Of a stretch of 64,000 nt of DNA, positions 43,252 to 50,788 are shown one piece after another. The notes under the pieces were generated by a model that was given only the letters and a program-made list of their open reading frames with translations, ran no database searches and was not told where the DNA came from. The translations under genes and the position numbers were made by a program. The stretch comes from Luteococcus sp038433155 (GTDB lineage Bacteria; Actinomycetota; Actinomycetes; Propionibacteriales; Propionibacteriaceae). Each line of letters opens with the position of its first letter. Position 1 is the stretch's first letter. Where the stretch lies: contig NZ_JBCDMW010000011.1 of the NCBI RefSeq assembly GCF_038433155.1, positions 53,483 to 117,482 of the forward strand, read 5' to 3'.

Positions 43252-44123
43252 GTGAGTTCTCCTCTGATGATGTCGAGGGGTGGCGCCGGATTCATGCCCG
43301 GCGGGGTGATGCCTGCTGCGGCAATCTGCCGCTGTAGGCGATTGGGGGTCGGCTGGGATTGCTGGCGCTGACGGGGTGGGTTTCGCTCGCCAGCTCGGCG
43401 CATCCAGTTGCGCCAGGTCGCATCCCAGTCGAGCTTCACGCCCTTCTGGCCGGGGGTGGCGGTCCAGTGGTCCACGAACTTTCGGTGCTCGTAGGCGAGG
43501 TCCACATGCGGATGCTCGCCGCGGATCATGTCGCGGACCTTCTCGGATGGGACGAAATCGGGTGGCAACCGCGTGCCCCGTTTTCCGCGTTCGAGGGCCT
43601 CAGCGGACGCTGTGCGCCCCACAGGAGACGTAGTCTCCTGTTCTTTAGTAGGACGGGACGGGACGGGACGGGACGGGGCTTCGTTTTGCTTCGGTTTTGC
43701 TTCACCGTTTGCTTCACTGTTTGCTTCGGTTTTGCTTCCCCGCGAATCTTCGGCATTACGCCTAGTCAGACCTGACTTGACGCCGCCCCTTCGACCTGCC
43801 TCGGCGCGTTTGCGGGACACTTCGGCGCGTTTGCTTCGCACTTCAGCGGCGGATGGCTGATACTCGGACCAGTCGTGGAAGACGTACGAGGAGCCGTCAT
43901 CGCTCTCGTTCCATAGGCCTGCTTGAAGCAAACGCGAAGCAATTGCTTCAGCGTTTGCTTCGCCCATGGCCATGGCTGCAACTACGGGCTTCGGGATCAC
44001 CCCATCCGACAACTGTGAGGCGCACCAGGAACCAGCTCGAACCCATAGCCCGACTGCCTCGTTTCCCGCCTGAAGTACCTTCGCGTTGAAGGCCAGGGTG
44101 TCGTCAATCTTGAACCAGGCCAA
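43248..44123 (-). CDS. Phage replication initiator (lambda O-like organisation)
   Basis: 291 residues. N-terminal winged-helix DNA-binding domain (MAWFKIDDTLAFNAKVLQAG ... YVFHDWSEYQPSAAEVRSKR), a basic linker (SRKRAEAGRRGGVKSGLTRR), a low-complexity middle with repeated DNA, and a C-terminal DnaD-like helical part (YEHRKFVDHWTATPGQKGVK; WDATWRNWMRRAGE). The architecture is that of lambda O and related initiators, which bind iterons inside their own gene and recruit a helicase loader. The middle holds an iteron array (separate entry). Confidence 0.78.
   Translation of the reverse strand: MAWFKIDDTLAFNAKVLQAGNEAVGLWVRAGSWCASQLSDGVIPKPVVAAMAMGEANAEAIASRLLQAGLWNESDDGSSYVFHDWSEYQPSAAEVRSKRAEVSRKRAEAGRRGGVKSGLTRRNAEDSRGSKTEANSEANGEAKPKQNEAPSRPVPSRPTKEQETTSPVGRTASAEALERGKRGTRLPPDFVPSEKVRDMIRGEHPHVDLAYEHRKFVDHWTATPGQKGVKLDWDATWRNWMRRAGERNPPRQRQQSQPTPNRLQRQIAAAGITPPGMNPAPPLDIIRGELT
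43621..43961. other. Candidate phage replication origin inside the initiator gene
   Basis: Minus-strand motif GAAGCAAA (plus TTTGCTTC) occurs five times in a row at 43685, 43696, 43708, 43720 and 43731, with 11-12 bp spacing (one helix turn). Further copies lie at 43830 and 43954. A 37-bp imperfect palindrome of the same motif spans 43925-43961. A perfect 9-bp-arm palindrome (ACAGGAGAC-GTA-GTCTCCTGT, 43621-43641) and five GGACG repeats (43651-43675) sit next to the array. The iterons use all three reading frames, so DNA, not protein, is conserved. Confidence 0.7.
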
Positions 44124-44307
44124 CGCCTCCGCCTCCTGGTTCGTGCTCGCGGTTGGTGCCGGTGAGCTGTCGTGCGTCGATCCACTCGCGGATCGCGGGG
44201 TGCTCGGAGGTGAATGCGACGCCGGACGGGATGCTCGCGTGGATGACGGCGAGGAGGTCGCGCTGGTCCGACTCGGCGGCGGACTTGGCGGGGATGGCGG
44301 CGGTCAT
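44104..44307 (-). CDS. Small phage protein of unknown function
   Basis: 67 residues. AAESDQRDLLAVIHASIPSG then HPAIREWIDARQLTG, helical, with a Gly-rich end. ATGA overlap upstream; overlaps the initiator start by 20 bp. No recognised domain. Confidence 0.55.
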   Translation of the reverse strand: MTAAIPAKSAAESDQRDLLAVIHASIPSGVAFTSEHPAIREWIDARQLTGTNREHEPGGGGVGLVQD

Positions 44308-44732
44308 GCGTCACTCCGCCCTGCGTCCGGGTGTGGCTCCGGCTTGACCATCGACTCGCCCACCAGGCGCTCCAGCTTGCGGTAGTCGTCGGCGATGACC
44401 CGCACCTGCGCCCGCACGTCAGCCGATGGGTGGTCGAGGTAGAGGGTGGCGACCTCGACGGGCACGCGGTCATCCTTGGCGGGCGTCGGCTTGCTCTGGC
44501 CAGGTCGCGCGTCGGGATCCCAGCCGCTCGCCAGTCGCCCAGCGCGTTCGGCGGATGCGTGCAGGGCCTCCAGCGACGGCCAGCCGGCATCCACGGCCAC
44601 CCGCTTGGCGCGAGGCGCTTGGATGCCGCACTTGGCGGCGATCTTGACCACCTCGTCCGGCGTGCGTGCGCCACCACGAGCCACGGCGCGGGCAAGTAGC
44701 TCCACGAGGTATGCGTCACCAATCTTGCTCAT
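44304..44732 (-). CDS. Phage protein of unknown function with possible HTH
   Basis: 142 residues. N-terminal MSKIGDAYLVELLARAVARG then TPDEVVKIAAKCGIQAPRAK looks helix-turn-helix-like; the C-terminal part is helical (VRAQVRVIADDYRKLERLVG). ATGA overlap with the WhiB-like gene suggests co-regulation. Confidence 0.55.
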   Translation of the reverse strand: MSKIGDAYLVELLARAVARGGARTPDEVVKIAAKCGIQAPRAKRVAVDAGWPSLEALHASAERAGRLASGWDPDARPGQSKPTPAKDDRVPVEVATLYLDHPSADVRAQVRVIADDYRKLERLVGESMVKPEPHPDAGRSDA

Positions 44733-45058
44733 GCCTTGCCTCCTTCGAGGTATTCGATAGCGCGGCGGATCTTGGCCTCGTCGCGGTACCAGTGGCCGGT
44801 CATGTAGATGCCGCCCCAGATGCTGTGCGGCGGTTGCAGGTCCAGCGCGGCCTTGAGGCAGGCGAGGCGAGCTGGGCAGCGGTAGCGGCACATGGAGCGC
44901 GCCGTCTCCTTGACATCGGTGTCGGATGAGTTCGGGAACCACCCCTCGGGGTCGCTGTGGCATGGGATCTCCATATCGCGCAGCGGGTCTTCGCTGGTAA
45001 GTCCAGGGCGGTCATGGGGGATCAGCGCGAGCAGTCCGCGCCGTGCTTGCATGGCCAT
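44729..45058 (-). CDS. WhiB-family iron-sulfur regulator (phage-encoded)
   Basis: 109 residues. Four Fe-S ligand cysteines Cys33, Cys57, Cys61, Cys67 (C-x23-C-x3-C-x5-C) and the IWGG turn (residues 80-83) define WhiB-like proteins, which bind a 4Fe-4S cluster and the housekeeping sigma factor. A basic C-terminal tail (RDEAKIRRAIEYLEGGKA) may contact DNA. WhiB proteins of phage TM4 alter host division and block superinfection; a comparable host-takeover role is possible here. TGATG overlap with the upstream gene. Confidence 0.85.
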   Translation of the reverse strand: MAMQARRGLLALIPHDRPGLTSEDPLRDMEIPCHSDPEGWFPNSSDTDVKETARSMCRYRCPARLACLKAALDLQPPHSIWGGIYMTGHWYRDEAKIRRAIEYLEGGKA

Positions 45059-45318
45059 CAGGCAGTCCTTCGTTCGTGGTTGACGGCGGCACACAGGCCG
45101 CTCGGTGTGGTGTCGATGCCCTGTCGCCTCACGCGGGCTTCAAGGGCGGTAACGGTGAGCCCGAACCGGGCGGCGATGGCTGGCCACGACTCGCCCCGCT
45201 CGTGCAGCCACATGGCGTCCTCGGCCAGGGCTTGACGGCGGGCCTTGCTGTGGCGGCAGCGGCGGATGTCACTGGTCCAGTGCCCGCACTCGGGGCAGGT
45301 GCCACGGATGGGAGCCAT
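45058..45318 (-). CDS. Zinc-ribbon HTH protein
   Basis: 86 residues. CPECGHWTSDIRRCRHSKAR (zinc-ribbon-like) followed by a helix-turn-helix (WPAIAARFGLTVTALEARVR). Second ATG chosen because AGAGGA is seven bases before it, but only one base before the first. Probably a small phage DNA-binding regulator. Confidence 0.65.
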   Translation of the reverse strand: MAPIRGTCPECGHWTSDIRRCRHSKARRQALAEDAMWLHERGESWPAIAARFGLTVTALEARVRRQGIDTTPSGLCAAVNHERRTA

Positions 45319-45352
45319 GGGCATGTCCTCTCTTGAGTTGTCGGGCCGCTGG

Positions 45353-45736
45353 TCAGAGCGGCAGGGGTTGGGCCAGGTCTTCGAGTCCGCTCTGCTGGCC
45401 GGGATGCTCGGTGCGGCAGTGCGGGCAGGTCTGGCGCGGGAACAGCGGTTCGTCCAGCTCCTCGGCGCGGGCGATGACGCGCTGGAGGTCTGAGACGAGC
45501 TGTCGTGCACCGTCGATGGACATGCCCTTAGGTTCAGGTGGTCCGACGATGGTGATTGCCAGCTGATCGCTGTGCAGGTTGGCGGTGTCGAGCACTATGC
45601 AGCCGAACACCTCATAGCTGCCATCCATGGAGTTGCGAGCGAATTCCTGACAGTCGCACAGGTCACACTCGGCTGGACCCGCTGGGGTCTGCTGGTGGTC
45701 GGCGTGCGGGTGGGTGCAGATGCAGGAGGGGGTCAT
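45353..45736 (-). CDS. Cysteine-rich phage protein of unknown function
   Basis: 127 residues. N-terminal C-x-C...H..H...CDLCDCQEF cluster, a beta-rich middle (EVFGCIVLDTANLHSDQLAI), a helix (ARQLVSDLQRVIARAEELDE) and CPHCRTEH at the end. Two metal sites are plausible. Coupled to the methyltransferase gene (ATGA). Confidence 0.6.
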   Translation of the reverse strand: MTPSCICTHPHADHQQTPAGPAECDLCDCQEFARNSMDGSYEVFGCIVLDTANLHSDQLAITIVGPPEPKGMSIDGARQLVSDLQRVIARAEELDEPLFPRQTCPHCRTEHPGQQSGLEDLAQPLPL

Positions 45737-47313
45737 TCCGCCACCTCGATCAGCTCGCCCGTGATCGACTCGGCCACGACCATCACCAGGTCACGCGCCG
45801 CGGGAGGTGTGACGGCATTGCCAGCCAGACGCACGCGCTCCCGCTTTGTGCCCTGCCAGCGGTAGTCACCCGGGAAGCTCATGCCCAGGGCGATTTCATG
45901 TGGCTCCAGCATGCGGAAGCGGCAGGCGAGCACGTCCTCCTCGCTCACGTCCAGCAGGCCGTGGTGATTGCCGGAGGCGGTGACGGTGGTCATCGACCCC
46001 GTGAGTTGGCGAGCCTCGCCGTGGTTGCGGAGCGTGACCAGCGCGTAGCGGTCCACGCAGGTCAGCGTCCCGACTGGCTGCGAGGTGGGCTTGGCCGTCT
46101 CGCTGGCGCTGTAGTAGGGCACCAGCAGGCCGGTTTCGTTGCGGCAGGTCTGCGTCCGCAGCGGGTCGCCGGTGCTCATGGCCTGCTTGCCGTTGCGCCC
46201 CTCGACGGGGATCAGCAGGCCGCGGGTGTAGGCGGTTGTCTGGGTGCGCAGCGGCTCGTCGGTGGAGCTGATGATCGGGGCCGACCGGATCGAGTCGAGC
46301 ACGACACCGCGGGGTGTCACGAGGCCGTGATTCGCGCCGTCAGCCACGACGGTCGGCAGTACATCCCGTCGCGGGTCAATGGTGCGTGTCCGCTCCCTGA
46401 ACTGCGTCAGGTGCGGGTCAGCCACTCCGTAGCGGCGCAGGCCCTCGCGGATCCGCGCCATGGTCTTCTCGGACAGCGGTCGCCTGCGGTCTCCGATTCG
46501 CTCGGCTGGGAGGCTCCAGTCAATCGCGGCAGCAGCCGGGAGCCAGCCCGGCTCCACCTGGTGCCCACAGATCGGGCAGGCGTAGACGTACTGGGCGCGG
46601 TAGCGGCCCACCTCGCGGCCCTGCTTCCATGCCTGCTGGGCTCGCACCTCGCGGTCGCAGCGACCGCACCACGCGGCCGGGGACAGCGCCCGGTCGATGT
46701 CTGGTGCTCGCTCGCCAGTGGGCCACGCGACGATGTACAGCCGGTCGCGGGACTGGGGAGCGGGCAGGCCACCCAACTGCGCGTGCATGCTGTTGAGGCT
46801 CACGACGCGGAAGTCGTAGCCCAGTCGGGCCAGTCCCTTGCGCCATGCCGTCCATGCCGCGGAGTACTTCGTCTGGGTGGCGATGTCCACGACGTTCTCC
46901 ACGATGACGGCGCGGTAGTGGTGGTGTTCGATGAAGCGGAGCACGTCGAACATCAGCAGGCGGCTCCGGGTGATCTCGTCCTCTTCGCCGGACTCCAGCT
47001 CGACGGGCACGTCGTCGAACAGGGTCGGGTCACCGCCCATCTCGACAGACAAGGCCTTGGCCTTCTGATTGGCGATGCTCCACTTCGTGCACTCGGGGCT
47101 AGCCCACAGAATGTCGGTGCGGGGGAAGTTGCGAGGATCCTCCATGTGCAGATCCACGCAGGCGTGGTTCGTGCTCTGGTGGTTGTCCTGGTGGACGTCC
47201 ACAGCGAGCTGCCAGTGATTGGCTGCAATGGCGACGTCCACGCCGGGGATGGATGCTGCCCCGGTGGAGCTCCCGCCCGCCCCCGCGAAGATGTCAGTGA
47301 GAGTGAGGCTCAT
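45733..47313 (-). CDS. C5-cytosine DNA methyltransferase (phage-encoded)
   Basis: 526 residues. Motif I DIFAGAGGSS (7-16), motif IV ASPECTKWS with catalytic Cys75 (SPEC replaces the usual PPC), motif VI ENV (139-141), motif VIII QSRDRLYIV (187-195). An insertion with CGRCDREV (Cys216/219) and CPICGHQV (Cys246/249) adds a zinc finger ahead of the target-recognition region. Late motifs IX-X lie near the C-terminus (GNAVTPPAARDLV). Likely modifies phage DNA to evade host restriction. No partner endonuclease is adjacent. Confidence 0.88.
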   Translation of the reverse strand: MSLTLTDIFAGAGGSSTGAASIPGVDVAIAANHWQLAVDVHQDNHQSTNHACVDLHMEDPRNFPRTDILWASPECTKWSIANQKAKALSVEMGGDPTLFDDVPVELESGEEDEITRSRLLMFDVLRFIEHHHYRAVIVENVVDIATQTKYSAAWTAWRKGLARLGYDFRVVSLNSMHAQLGGLPAPQSRDRLYIVAWPTGERAPDIDRALSPAAWCGRCDREVRAQQAWKQGREVGRYRAQYVYACPICGHQVEPGWLPAAAAIDWSLPAERIGDRRRPLSEKTMARIREGLRRYGVADPHLTQFRERTRTIDPRRDVLPTVVADGANHGLVTPRGVVLDSIRSAPIISSTDEPLRTQTTAYTRGLLIPVEGRNGKQAMSTGDPLRTQTCRNETGLLVPYYSASETAKPTSQPVGTLTCVDRYALVTLRNHGEARQLTGSMTTVTASGNHHGLLDVSEEDVLACRFRMLEPHEIALGMSFPGDYRWQGTKRERVRLAGNAVTPPAARDLVMVVAESITGELIEVAE

Positions 47314-47651
47314 TCCGCCACCGCCTTGCGTCGCAACAGGCACTCAAGGCCCTGGTGTGCGACGGCTGCGAACTGGGTCCACTCCTCGATTTGGCGGTCG
47401 AGGTCAACCTCGGCGCAGGCTTCGTTGACCTCCTCCATGGAGAGGCTGAAGAAGCTGTGGAGGTTCAAGCGCTCCAAGGTCTCGTTTGCTGCGCGCCAGC
47501 CACTAGCCTCCAACTCGTGCCAATCTCGAAAATATCTGGCCAGCGGCAGATTCTGCTCTCCGTGCTCGGCGTGCTGGCGGTAGCGCTCGGCGTAGATCAG
47601 CTCGGTGGCCGCTCGCATCGCGGCATCCTGCTCGTGGGTCATTCTGGGCAT
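47310..47651 (-). CDS. Phage protein of unknown function
   Basis: 113 residues, helical: RAATELIYAERYRQHAEHGE, LNLHSFFSLSMEEVNEACAE, IEEWTQFAAVAHQGLE. Regular acidic positions and the E-x2-E pattern recall the all-alpha NTP-pyrophosphatase (MazG-like) fold, but key motifs are not clear. ATGA overlap with the methyltransferase. Preceded by a stem-loop leader. Confidence 0.55.
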   Translation of the reverse strand: MPRMTHEQDAAMRAATELIYAERYRQHAEHGEQNLPLARYFRDWHELEASGWRAANETLERLNLHSFFSLSMEEVNEACAEVDLDRQIEEWTQFAAVAHQGLECLLRRKAVAE

Positions 47652-47682
47652 GACGGTTTCCTCTATCCAGTTGGGCGTGAAG

Positions 47683-47713
47683 GGGTCGGGCTGCCCCTCG
47701 TGCGGCCCGACCC
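47683..47713. other. Leader stem-loop
   Basis: 9-bp perfect arms (GGGTCGGGC / GCCCGACCC) with a 13-nt loop, about 30 bp before the next start codon. Same layout as stem-loops before the genes starting at 42115, 45318 and 52072. Confidence 0.6.
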
Positions 47714-47772
47714 TTGGTGTGGGGTCCCGCGAGCGCCATCCGCGCCCGCACTCCCCCGCTCTAGACCCCCGC

Positions 47773-47871
47773 CTAGTCGTGCATCGTGGCGATCAGCCAC
47801 GCGCACAAGAACAGGGCAACGGCGACCATCGCCACGGCCGCACCAACAAGCACGGTCGGCAGAACGGTCAC
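47773..47871 (-). CDS. 32-residue membrane peptide
   Basis: Begins at GTG in a GTGA overlap with the upstream gene and encodes essentially one hydrophobic helix (VLPTVLVGAAVAMVAVALFL). Too short for most gene callers; kept because it fits the coupled gene chain exactly. Confidence 0.45.
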   Translation of the reverse strand: MTVLPTVLVGAAVAMVAVALFLCAWLIATMHD

Positions 47872-48680
47872 TGCGGCGGCTCCTGAACCTCGCCAGTCAG
47901 CTCATCCACCGACACCGTTTCGGGCGGGAACACCTCGTCCCGGCGAATCTCCTTCGCTGCGAGGGACTGGAACACCACCCCCAAATCGGCAACGTCACGC
48001 TCCGTCCACGCCGCAATCTCCCGGCCCTGGTGGGTTTCGAGCTGCTTCACGGACACCCCGCCGCGGCCGAACGCGGCCACCAGCTCAGAGACTCGCTCAG
48101 CCAGCGGCTTCCCGTCGCCGCGCTGCAGCGTCTCCCGGCATGTTTCGGCTGCCTGCTCCACGAACCAGCGCGGCAACACCTTGAAGATGCACTCACGCAT
48201 CTGCCGGCTGGCGGCGTTGTTGTTGCTGTTGGCGATGTCCCGAAGATCGGTGATCTTCTTCCGGCCCTGCCTCGTGTCGCGGGCGTGCTTGACGATGAAC
48301 GTCCTCGTCACCCGCGAATTGGACTGCATGTCCCACGCCCAGACGGTCATCTCCGACTCCCCCAGCTCGTCATCGCGCCTCAGCTCGGACAGGCCGTAGT
48401 CGATGTTCCCGAACACCCTGGCGAGTTCTTCCGCGAGCCGGATGCTGTTGCCGTGGACCGTCTGCCCACCCTGCGGATAGGCGAAGAAGGCGCCCTGAGC
48501 GACGGCCAGCGTTCCGCATGATTCGCGCATCTCCGCGACGGCCTGCGGAATCGACCGCTGGCACGACTGGGCCACCTTCACCCGGGCCAGCACCTCGGCG
48601 GTGCGGGACGCCTGCTCGATCTGCGTCGCCCGGGAAACGTCCTGCGGCTGGCTGATCTGCTCCAAACTCTGCTGAGTCAC
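47868..48680 (-). CDS. Putative ssDNA-annealing recombination protein (partner of exonuclease)
   Basis: 270 residues. RNS/IRLAEELARVFGNIDYGL, GESEMTVWAWDMQSNSRVTR and ASRQMRECIFKVLPRWFVEQ are typical of a common actinophage protein of unassigned family. Being translated as the GTGA-coupled partner of a RecE-like exonuclease strongly suggests a single-strand annealing role, as in RecE/RecT and lambda Exo/Beta. No RecT or Beta motif was recognised by eye, so the family is left open. Confidence 0.5.
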   Translation of the reverse strand: MTQQSLEQISQPQDVSRATQIEQASRTAEVLARVKVAQSCQRSIPQAVAEMRESCGTLAVAQGAFFAYPQGGQTVHGNSIRLAEELARVFGNIDYGLSELRRDDELGESEMTVWAWDMQSNSRVTRTFIVKHARDTRQGRKKITDLRDIANSNNNAASRQMRECIFKVLPRWFVEQAAETCRETLQRGDGKPLAERVSELVAAFGRGGVSVKQLETHQGREIAAWTERDVADLGVVFQSLAAKEIRRDEVFPPETVSVDELTGEVQEPPQ

Positions 48681-49537
48681 TGATCTTCCTCGTCTTCTTG
48701 GTCGATGATGGTTTCGGCGTTGATCCGCCACCACGCGGGCAGGCCGATGGTGACGACCTGCTCCGGGTAGCCGGGCCAGACGCCCGATTCGCGGCACTGC
48801 TTGAAGAGCCACAGGGCTCGGTCGTTCAGGTGATGCGCGAGGCTCATGTCGTCTGGGGTGATCTGCGTGATCGACACCAGATAGGGGGCCTCGGTCTCCT
48901 GTGTGACGAACACGAACGCCGGATCCTTCTCAATCCCCAGTGCCTTCAACCCGCGCATGTAGAAATCGGCCTGCTGGGCATAGCCGAACGTGGCGGCGGA
49001 CCGGGCAAACTCGGACGGCTCCGCGGACTTGGACGTCTTGTAGTCCACGACCACGAGACGCTTCCCCTCGGCGCGGTTCGGCATCCAGTCGATCCGTGCC
49101 CGACACGGCACGCCATAGCGCGAGTCGGTCCAGAACAGCGACTGCTCAGGCTTCCCGCGGTCGGCATCGAAAAGGCGACCGATGGTCGGATGGGAGTGCA
49201 GCACGTCGCGCATCGCCACGAACTCCGCATACTCGGCGGTGGTGAGCGCGATATGCCCGGCAGCCTCAGACTCGTCCCGCAGCTCACGCGCGGCCTTCGT
49301 CTTCCAGTCGCGCACGTCATGCACGTCGATCTGCTGCCCCGCGCCCAGGATGATGCGGTGCGCCGCGGTTCCGCGCTTCATCGCGTCAGTGGGTGGCTTG
49401 GGATGGTCGATCCAGTGGCGGTACTTGGCGGGGCAGTTTGGGGGCATTAGTTGCCGTGCCCCAGTGGATGAGAGTGCCGGATGCGAGTGGTACTCGGCAT
49501 CCGGCATGGCGTCCATCACTCCCGTGGGAGTATCCAT
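48677..49537 (-). CDS. RecE-like 5'-3' exonuclease (PD-(D/E)XK)
   Basis: 286 residues. AYHSHPALSSTGARQL-type start, TDAMKRGTAAHRIILG (His of the exonuclease), then GVPCRARIDWMPN and RLVVVDYKTSKSA give the Asp/Glu-x-Lys core (D...DYK). QADFYMRG follows. These match phage RecE-type nucleases that resect DNA ends for recombination. Good ribosome site (GAGGAG). Upstream partner genes are zinc proteins of unknown role. Confidence 0.82.
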   Translation of the reverse strand: MDTPTGVMDAMPDAEYHSHPALSSTGARQLMPPNCPAKYRHWIDHPKPPTDAMKRGTAAHRIILGAGQQIDVHDVRDWKTKAARELRDESEAAGHIALTTAEYAEFVAMRDVLHSHPTIGRLFDADRGKPEQSLFWTDSRYGVPCRARIDWMPNRAEGKRLVVVDYKTSKSAEPSEFARSAATFGYAQQADFYMRGLKALGIEKDPAFVFVTQETEAPYLVSITQITPDDMSLAHHLNDRALWLFKQCRESGVWPGYPEQVVTIGLPAWWRINAETIIDQEDEEDQ

Positions 49538-49547
49538 GGGTATCTCC

Positions 49548-49814
49548 TCAATAGGTAGGCTCGCCGGTATCGGGGTCGATCGCGGGCGGAGTGCCGTTGT
49601 TGCGCCAATGCCGGCGGCGACGAGGGCGGGGATTGTTCGGGCCATAGCCCACAAACGGGGCTGGATGGTCATGGTCGGTGACGTAGCAATTCGCGCCCGT
49701 GCAGCGGGCGAACAGGCCCGGTGATCCGTCGTGACGATGCGGAAACTGGTCCGCAATCCCAAGCGACAGGCCATGGGTGACGGTGCATTCCTGCACCGGA
49801 TCGTCCGGGTCCAT
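49548..49814 (-). CDS. Phage protein of unknown function
   Basis: 88 residues. Cys/His-containing first part (FARCTGANCYVTDHDHPAPF) and an Arg-rich end (RPRRRRHWRNNG). Start overlaps the upstream stop (TGATG). Not recognised. Confidence 0.55.
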   Translation of the reverse strand: MDPDDPVQECTVTHGLSLGIADQFPHRHDGSPGLFARCTGANCYVTDHDHPAPFVGYGPNNPRPRRRRHWRNNGTPPAIDPDTGEPTY

Positions 49815-50020
49815 CACTCGTCCCGGTAGTCGCGGCCGGTGCCACCACATACGGGACACGGATCCGTCCACGAGCCGTAACCGGCCTCAATCTCGGATGG
49901 GGTGAGCAGATGGTGGGGCCATTGCGGGACCAGACCGTCACCGTCACAGCGCCAACAGGCTTCTGCGCTGGCGGTCCGCTTGCTGTAGGCGAGCGACTGG
50001 GGATCCAGCCGGCTCGTCAT
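49814..50020 (-). CDS. DnaJ-type zinc-finger small protein
   Basis: 68 residues. CWRCDGDGLV and CPVCGGTGRD form two CxxCxGxG-like repeats as in the DnaJ zinc domain. Overlaps the neighbouring gene. Probably a zinc-binding accessory protein; function unknown. Confidence 0.65.
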   Translation of the reverse strand: MTSRLDPQSLAYSKRTASAEACWRCDGDGLVPQWPHHLLTPSEIEAGYGSWTDPCPVCGGTGRDYRDE

Positions 50021-50166
50021 GCCGCCCTCCGGGCGGCTCGGCGGTAGGCGTCAAGCTGGACCACATTGGGCGGGGTGCTACGGTCGGGCACCATCCGGGC
50101 GGCGGCAAAGACGCCAGCCCAGCCGAGACACCACAGGGCGATAGCTGCCAGGGCGAGCACAGCCAT
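50017..50166 (-). CDS. 49-residue membrane protein
   Basis: One hydrophobic helix (VLALAAIALWCLGWAGVFAA) and a basic tail (LDAYRRAARRAA). Start ATG overlaps the upstream tiny gene's TGA (TGATG). Confidence 0.55.
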   Translation of the reverse strand: MAVLALAAIALWCLGWAGVFAAARMVPDRSTPPNVVQLDAYRRAARRAA

Positions 50167-50240
50167 CAGGACACCTCGCAGTGGAGGAACAGCGCCACCT
50201 CGACCATGAGGACGGCGATCAGCAGGACGCAGGTAGTCAC
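50166..50240 (-). CDS. 24-residue membrane peptide
   Basis: GTG start in a GTGA overlap with the upstream stop, ending in a TGATG overlap with the next start. Encodes one hydrophobic stretch (TTCVLLIAVLMVEVALFLHC). Probably real only because both couplings are exact; needs proteomic proof. Confidence 0.35.
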   Translation of the reverse strand: MTTCVLLIAVLMVEVALFLHCEVS

Positions 50241-50416
50241 TTCGCCACCCGCTCAATCGTTTCCCGCAGCCGGTCAATCGCCCCGAACAGCTCGGTGTCC
50301 GCGGCCTCGCGTTCCTCTGTGCTGGCCTTGGAGACCTTGCACATCGCGACGTACTTCGCGCACGCCACCACATGATCAATCTGGGCCGTCACAAGCCCCT
50401 GCTCTGCTTCCGTCAT
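50237..50416 (-). CDS. 59-residue helical protein
   Basis: Sequence AEQGLVTAQIDHVVACAKYV then EEREAADTELFGAIDRLRE, two helices. It directly follows a gene whose stop overlaps its start region. No recognised function. Confidence 0.5.
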   Translation of the reverse strand: MTEAEQGLVTAQIDHVVACAKYVAMCKVSKASTEEREAADTELFGAIDRLRETIERVAK

Positions 50417-50417
50417 T

Positions 50418-50591
50418 TCAGTCTCCTGGTCTCATGAGTCGGCGCATCTCGCGCTCGTGCAGCCACTGCTTGAGAGCGGCTTGGGTTTCTGTCTTGCTGG
50501 CGACGGGCTGTTGCCGGGGCTCGATGGTGGGGATTTCCACGTCGAGGGTTTCCGCGACCAGCGCGTCAAGGTCAATCGGCTGGTCGGTCAT
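50418..50591 (-). CDS. 57-residue phage protein of unknown function
   Basis: Acidic first half (DQPIDLDALVAETLDVEIPT), then a basic helix (TQAALKQWLHEREMRRLMRP). ATGA overlap with the upstream excisionase-like gene. Confidence 0.55.
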   Translation of the reverse strand: MTDQPIDLDALVAETLDVEIPTIEPRQQPVASKTETQAALKQWLHEREMRRLMRPGD

Positions 50592-50788
50592 CCAGTGATC
50601 CGCTCGTAGTGCGCCAGCCCAGCGGGAGTGATTCGGTACTGGGGGCGTTTCGCGTCCGGGTTGACGATGCGCCAGCCCTTCCCGCGAGGGCCGAACTTTC
50701 CCGCGTGGAGCAGGTTCAGGCAGGTCCAGTACGCGATGCCGTAGCGCGTGGCGGCTTCCCTGGGGCTGATCGTCTCGCCTGTCACCAC
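50588..50788 (-). CDS. HTH DNA-binding protein (excisionase/MerR-like)
   Basis: 66 residues. ISPREAATRYGIAYWTCLNL then HAGKFGPRGKGWRIVNPDAK is the winged-helix pattern of excisionase-type (HTH_17-like) proteins, in which the helix recognises DNA and the wing carries WRI. It could be the phage excisionase, or a second early regulator. Confidence 0.65.
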   Translation of the reverse strand: MVTGETISPREAATRYGIAYWTCLNLLHAGKFGPRGKGWRIVNPDAKRPQYRITPAGLAHYERITG

